Assembly: GCA_030765045.1 (NCBI GenBank)
Contig: CM060964.1
Span: 145,733,565 to 145,797,564 of the forward strand
Direction: 5' to 3'
DNA length: 64,000 nucleotides
Source of the DNA: Tenodera sinensis
Taxonomy: Eukaryota; Arthropoda; Insecta; Mantodea; Mantidae
The position numbers and the translations under genes are program-made. The notes beneath the pieces were generated by a model. It was given only the letters and a program-made list of their open reading frames with translations. It was not told where the DNA came from and searched no databases. This document shows, one piece after another, positions 59,745 through 64,000 of the stretch; position 1 is the first letter of the stretch; each line of letters opens with the position of its first letter.

Positions 59745-59960
59745 AGAACTACGACAGAAATGGTTAAATATGGAAAATTGGGGATTAACTGACCACAAAC
59801 ATCTGAAAGAACATTTCCTGCCATCTATTGGCAGTATATATGAATTATTTGAGCGAGAGGAGCCGATCACAATAGTTCTATGGCTCCAAACCCATATATG
59901 GGTTTTCGCTCGTCAGGGTCCGGACAGGTCACCCATATATGGGCTTTCGCTCGCAAAGGG
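59745..59960. repeat. piggyBac 5' end with paired palindromes
   Basis: Contains two copies of cccatatatggg, each followed by a TTCGCTCG word (around 59889 and 59931), then the terminal repeat and TTAA. Such subterminal repeats are typical binding sites for piggyBac-type transposases; that role is inferred here. Confidence 0.6.
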
Positions 59961-60905
59961 TTAAACAAAAGTTATGTCTTTGGGAGCACCAGTTTAGCAA
60001 TGCGGAGATGGTACATTTTCCTCAGTGATCCACTGTGTAGAAATCTTGGACTTTGATGAATATACAACCATGCTGCGACAGTTGCGTGAAGAATTCAAAC
60101 ATAGATTCCAGGACATTACATCACTTGAGAAACAATAGAAGCTATTTGCAACACCATTTTCAGTGAATATCCTCGATAGTCCCATTGAACTGCAGTTGGA
60201 AGTAATAGATTTGAAAAATGATATTGAGTTAAAAGATAAATATCAAAATAGAAAACGTATATACCATTTCTACACCTCTGTAAAATGTGAAAGATTTCCT
60301 AAACTCCACTATCTAGCAGGAATAATTTTGTGCATGTTCAGGACAACCTATGTTTGAAAATCACTGTTTTCCTTAATGAAGTGTACAGTCATGTCACAGA
60401 AGCCAATTAAGTGATGAACACTTGAAAGCATGTTTGCGACTGGGTAGCTCGCAAACAATAGTCCCAAATATTGAACGGCTGGTGGAAAACAGACAACTGT
60501 AAAAATCACGGTGATTGTCGGATGGCTAAGAAAGAGTAGTTTTCGTAGACTTTTATTTGAAGAATATTTTGTTTATTTGTATTTACTTCATTGAGTTGCA
60601 TAGTACCAATAAGTAGAAAGTTCTATGTCATATCACATTATTTATTTAGTTTGTTAGTTTTATACGAGTGTTTATATTTTGTTAATTGAATTTCCTGAGA
60701 ATAAGATTTTATTTTGTATTATATTAGTTATCGGTATTAAATTGTATAAAATACTATCGTTATGTAATTGACAGTGAAAGTGTAAGTTAATTTACACAAT
60801 CGTAGTTCCGCCACTGTAGCACCTCCATTTCTTGCCCGCAACAGGACGGTCAGAGCTTGAGGGCATTTACTTCCACCCGAGCGGGCAGACTGTTGGGGAC
60901 GCCTG

Positions 60906-61440
60906 CTGCTGAAAAAAAAAGACACATTCATTTCAAAAGCTGAATTTAGGCCACTTGCAATGCACAGAAGTTAGGGTTGTCCACAGGAGCCATTAATTTA
61001 GTCATAGGTAATTATTCTTATAGGTAACATTATCAATCACTAATAACTTGAAGCCCTACTACATAGAAGTGTCACAGTGAAAATGAAAGTAATTTTAATA
61101 GGGTTATCTAAAGTTCATTTTTCTAAATTTATTTTGAATCTGAATATTTGCCAATCGTTAATAACTCTAAACATTGATATTACTAAAATAGAAATGTCAT
61201 AGTGAAAGAGAATATTTATAACCAGGGTTATCCAAAGTTCACATCACTAAATTTGTTTTGAATGTGAATATTTGTCTCATACCTATAGAATAAAAAAAAA
61301 AATTGAAAAAATAGTAGGAAAATTATTTGAGCTACCCCATCCCAGTATTTTTTAGAACTTGGTCTGTGTGTGGTAAATTTCAAAACAGGGATTAATACAA
61401 TGCAACATTGCATTTTGCACACATAAATTTTTTAACTTTC
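60906..61440. other. No recognised feature
   Basis: AT-rich DNA between the hAT nest and the next piggyBac remnant. Two related passages (61080-61150 and 61190-61265, with ttatctaaagttcatttttctaaattt and a variant) show a local duplication of about 110 bp. Confidence 0.5.
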
Positions 61441-61559
61441 CTTTTCGGGGGGAGGGGGGGCCTTTTTGTGGTATTTGAACACACATGGCATGTTCTAGCA
61501 GGCTTAGCTTTGTTTGGTGTAGGTGGTGGAGGATTTGGAAAGTGTGTTTCAGTCTATGT

Positions 61560-63030
61560 AGTTTGTCACCAGATACTGATCGTCCAGATTTGTTTGTTGT
61601 TCTTGGTGTGTCGAACTTCTGAAATATTTAATTGATTAGAGAAAATTGAAAATCGGCCAATGTAACATTTTGTGCAGTTTTCACACTGTACAAGGCGTGA
61701 GAATTTAAATGGGTGATGTCTAAAGGTGGAAAAAAACAAAGCTTTTTGTGCCATTTTAAGGACTTGTGGACACATTCAACAGAACTGATGATCACTCAAG
61801 TCCTGTCCACTGCACCCATGTTCTTATTATAATGAATGACACAGTCCGGTTTGGCTATCACTGTCTTTGCCTTTCTGTTGGTCTTCCCTGTCTGTCTCAT
61901 CATGTCACTATGTAAAGTGGTCAACATACACACTTCTCGTCTGTCCATCCACCTTAGTGCTAGCATGTTATCTGTGTCTAGATTTTGTTTGTCCCTTCTT
62001 TAGTTTTTGAGTCATTTTAGGCATTTCCTTCCTGTTCTTTCTTATGGTGCCACATGTGTTTACTTTGTGTGCATGTAACCAGTTACAAAGAACAGGACTA
62101 GAATACCAATTGTCAATACACACGTTGTATCCTCTATTTAGGTATTTACTCATAAGGGTTTGTACTACAGCACCAGAAAATCCTAAGTTACAATTCTCAA
62201 CAGTGTCTGTAGTTCACCTTCCGTGTACAAATTGAAGTCCAGAATATACCCTGTCTTACTATCACAAAGCACGAAAACCTTTATACCAAATCTATGCCTT
62301 TTAAAGGGAATGGATTGCTTGAAAATACAGCAACCCTTGAACAATACCAGGCTCTCGTCAATGCATGGACTTTGAAAAGGAGTGAAACAAGCACTAAAAC
62401 TGGGTCAACAATAGGTTTCAGTTTATGTAGTCTGTCTCCTTGAGTCTGTGTCATTGAAATGAAGTTGTCTGAGTAGCAAGATATGTCTCTTGACGTGTAC
62501 TCTGCAAACTCGGGCTTAGCAATTAGAAGCTCTGTTGATCAGTATTCTGCATCGGTCAGTTTCTTTACCCTGCCCAGCAGCACTGTAAGTCCCAAGAAAA
62601 TATAAAGTTCTTCACGTGTGCTTTCAGATCAGGACTGCAAATGCGAATAGGGGAGGGTGAGACTTATTAGTTTCTTTAGCAGTGAGCTACATAATTTGGA
62701 AAAAAAATTTAAAAACATCAAAAGCTGTGGCATTTGCATCCAAATTCACCAAAATACCTGAATTATGGTTATCAAAACTATGATTTTGTGGAACAAAATT
62801 GCCCCTCAGCCATTGAAACATAGGACTGGCAACCCGCCTTCTCTTTGTGCGTGGCACGTCTTGTGGTGGAGAATAATTTTCGTCACTTTTCTCACTGTCA
62901 CAGCATCACACACTCACTTCCACTTTCCTGATTACTGTAATCAATATGTGACATCAGGTGGCAAAGCATCAAATTCGGCCAGTAATTCGTCAAATAAAAC
63001 ACGCACCTGCCTGCTAGGCCCAGTCATGTT
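61560..63030 (-). pseudogene. piggyBac transposase pseudogene
   Basis: On the - strand, with frame changes: MTGPSRQVRVLFDELLAEFD (63030), then STREELYIFLGLTVLLGRVK and LLIAKPEFAEYTSRDI (62620-62500). Next are DRLHKLKPIVD, FKRHRFGIKVFVLCDSKTGY (62310), RGYNVCIDNWYSSPVLCNWL (62130, with the conserved Asp), TCGTIRKNRK, and after a gap KSLKWHKKLCFF near 61750. The order (DELLAEFD/EE-L-FLG-, then H-R-FGIK-----DSKTGY, then DNWYSS and CGT-RKNRK) is diagnostic of piggyBac. It is unrelated in end sequence to the deleted piggyBac at 53.7 kb as far as can be seen. No TTAA-flanked termini were recognised. Confidence 0.75.
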
Positions 63031-63783
63031 TTGCACACTCATGAATCCCTACAATCACGTGACCCCACGCCAGCCTGCCACTCTCTGCAGAGTAAATGCA
63101 TACGCAAGCCTTTGTATTTTATGCTGGAGATATTGTTATAATAATGCAGAGAGCTCTTTAAAACTGCTTCTTCATAATCCCAATAGATGGAAGAACATGT
63201 TCTTTGAACTCAAAAGTGTGTACAGATTTTACTTTCAGTGTCTAATACGGCTTGATTCTAGCGAGTATAGTAGGCACAGCTTATTGAGATACCCCCAAAA
63301 CAACCTTGACATCCCCCCCCCCCCCATTATGGTGCAGTCTGGTTATATTTGGTGATTCCATCCGTTAGGTTGCGTTAGTGCCGCCAACTGTTCGTAACAT
63401 ATAACCATGATAAAACTACGGCCATATGTTATTGCGTCTGTTATGTTGCCACAGAAACCGTTGTTTATGAACACGTTGCAGAAAGGCCAACCGATAGATT
63501 TTAAAACAAGATTGTGTTTAGACGCCATATTAATTAATGTGTGGACATACTGCTCGTGTTTGCGTGGTTTTGTCTTGAATTCTTTTAGAGGAGTATATGC
63601 AGTTATAGTTATCGTTGTTATTTTTGTGTTTGCTACACAGTAGCATCAAGAGTAGAGTCATCAAGATGGCGACGACTGTGTTTGGTGAAACCGAGGATTG
63701 CGAGTGTTTTGAAATAAATTCCAGCTTAAATAGTGTAAACAGAGGTAAAAATACAAAATCCAGGCGAACTAGATGCGCAGTAA
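63031..63783. other. Poly(C) tract and short frames, no gene recognised
   Basis: A poly(C) run lies at 63313-63327. The 71-residue frame 63615-63830 includes MATTVFGETEDCECFEINSS from an ATG at 63666 (atcaagATGGCG context) and then shifts into another frame with the C-rich frame listed next. It may therefore be the 5' part of that gene with a frameshift or an intron. Confidence 0.35.
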
Positions 63784-64000
63784 ATGGAAGAAATGAAGAC
63801 GGGTGCGAAACTCAAGGAACACACCTGTAAATGTGACTATGGCGATCGTCAACAGCAGGACGCGTACGAAAGCGTGGCGTCACTTAGGCTGGTTATAGAA
63901 ATACTAAGGAAAGCCCTTGACGCAACAAGCAAAGAAATACGTGAATTGCGCCATGAAAACCAAGCACTGAAGAAAGAAAATGAGAACCGGGCAAGAAGTT
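63784..64000 (+). CDS. Open frame with coiled coil, running off the right edge
   Basis: The frame starts at an ATG at 63784 right after an in-frame TAA and stays open for 72 codons to the window end. It reads EHTCKCDYGDRQQQDAYESV, then ASLRLVIEILRKALDATSKE and IRELRHENQALKKENENRAR. The last about 45 residues have Leu/Ile/Val heptad spacing with many charged residues, typical of a coiled coil. The neighbouring frame (MATTVFGETEDCECF, from 63666) could be the original N-terminus, joined by a frameshift near 63790. Coiled coil plus Cys-containing N-terminus fits the ORF1 of a LINE, but a host gene exon is possible. Family unrecognised. Confidence 0.4.
   Translation, partial: MEEMKTGAKLKEHTCKCDYGDRQQQDAYESVASLRLVIEILRKALDATSKEIRELRHENQALKKENENRARS

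Larger units (their letters stand above)
53704..59960 (-). mobile_element. piggyBac-type element flanked by TTAA, carrying a LINE
   Basis: TTAA lies at 53700-53703 and 59961-59964. The termini CCCTTCCCGAGCGGACG and (complement of the right end) CCCTTTGCGAGCGAAAG share CCCTT--CGAGCG. The right subterminal part has two copies of the palindromic word cccatatatggg followed by ttttcgctcg or ctttcgctcg (59889-59955). Without the LINE and its 13-bp duplication the element is 1202 bp, too short for a whole piggyBac transposase, so it is an internal-deletion derivative. It inserted in the outer hAT, whose frame continues cleanly across the single remaining TTAA. Confidence 0.9.
51240..60400 (+). pseudogene. 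GTF2IRD2-like hAT transposase pseudogene, in four pieces
   Basis: A BED-type zinc finger remnant comes first (FLFMEENDAAKCLV, then after a frame change NLQRHYSLCHVDDYDKY, 51310-51440). The core follows: ITRNMRSFSEGEMVKQYLTD, SVSLSAFTITRCVEDLADDV, FVAFSLATDKSNDTTDTAQL with the catalytic Asp, VIYIRGVNKDLEIREESLDF, TTTGANIFSCIEGTMEQFEL, VHCILHQEHLCAKI and RSKGLNHREFRALL. It stops where the inner hAT begins (52203). It resumes at 53414 with EYGDLLYHTEIRWLS, FFALRNEIAFFMDVHGKPVL, LAFLVDLTRYLNELNTTLQG, then meets the piggyBac. After 59965 it resumes as LCLWEHQFSNAEMVHFPQ, FRFQDI-type, PIELQLEVIDLKNDIELKDK and FYTSVKCERFPKLHYLAGII near 60340. Several stops and frameshifts are present. The similarity to the transposase-derived part of vertebrate GTF2IRD2 is strong at motif level. 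Confidence 0.85.
51116..60905 (+). mobile_element. Outer hAT element (GTF2IRD2/Charlie8-like) carrying nested insertions
   Basis: Left end CAGGCATCCCCAAG at 51116 and right end complementing CAGGCGTCCCCAAC at 60892-60905 form 14-bp inverted repeats with two mismatches. Flanking 8-mers ctgtagat and ctgctgaa agree at 5 of 8 positions, compatible with a decayed target duplication. The total is 9790 bp. Subtracting the inner hAT with its duplication (1218 bp) and the piggyBac with TTAA (6261 bp) leaves 2311 bp, a normal hAT size. It is the oldest layer of the nest. Confidence 0.85.

Overview
The window looks like a mostly non-coding stretch of a large-genome insect chromosome. One exon is recognised with confidence: a 201-bp internal exon of glutamate dehydrogenase (Gdh) on the + strand at 33618-33818, with canonical splice sites and phase-1 junctions. 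No other Gdh exon is recognised, so its introns are probably very long: no further exon is recognised in the 30 kb downstream, nor in about 21 kb of non-satellite DNA upstream. The transposon cohort (mariner, Tc1-like, piggyBac, several hAT lineages, jockey-like LINEs, Penelope-like elements, tRNA-derived SINEs) is typical of insects. A polyneopteran such as a grasshopper is my inference from intron size and repeat load; it is not shown by the sequence.

Layout. 1-12560: a huge satellite-like block whose + strand is almost pure A/C/T. It has a 24-bp minisatellite at the left edge, a GC-rich 21-bp minisatellite at 1.5-2.95 kb, and about 9.6 kb of compound CA-rich repeat with higher-order periods of about 1.2 kb, 0.54 kb, 0.6 kb and 0.21 kb. 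A roughly 1-kb AT-rich island at 0.43-1.49 kb carries a candidate coding exon of a membrane protein on the - strand. 12.6-22.2 kb: degraded DNA transposons (a DUF659-type hAT split by a 497-bp insert, and three remnants of one DDE transposase family) plus two unnamed interspersed repeats. 22.2-33.1 kb: two tRNA-derived SINEs, a decayed RT/RNase H LINE, and a perfect 60-bp inverted repeat inside an RT fragment. 33.6 kb: the Gdh exon. 34-50 kb: two Tc1-like copies, a nearly intact mariner with its TA duplication, a second mariner split by an RT fragment, a third diverged mariner relative, two Penelope-like fragments (one with a hammerhead-like motif), and a deleted hAT with a perfect 8-bp target duplication.

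51.1-60.9 kb is the most informative region, a four-element nest. A GTF2IRD2-like hAT (51116-60905) is interrupted by a smaller hAT (52204-53413) and by a piggyBac (53704-59960, TTAA on both sides). The piggyBac is itself interrupted by a full-length 5.04-kb jockey-like LINE (54693-59734, 13-bp target duplication). Removing each insert leaves plausible ancestral lengths (about 2.3 kb for the outer hAT, 1.2 kb for the piggyBac), and the outer hAT reading frame continues across the TTAA site. 61.5-63.0 kb holds a second, degenerate piggyBac transposase. The window ends inside an open frame with a heptad-like coiled coil.

Nothing here works together as a pathway or operon. Apart from Gdh and possibly the exon at 1.2 kb, the window is a record of successive insertions in intronic or intergenic DNA. 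Family names come from recognising protein motifs by eye; no database search was run.
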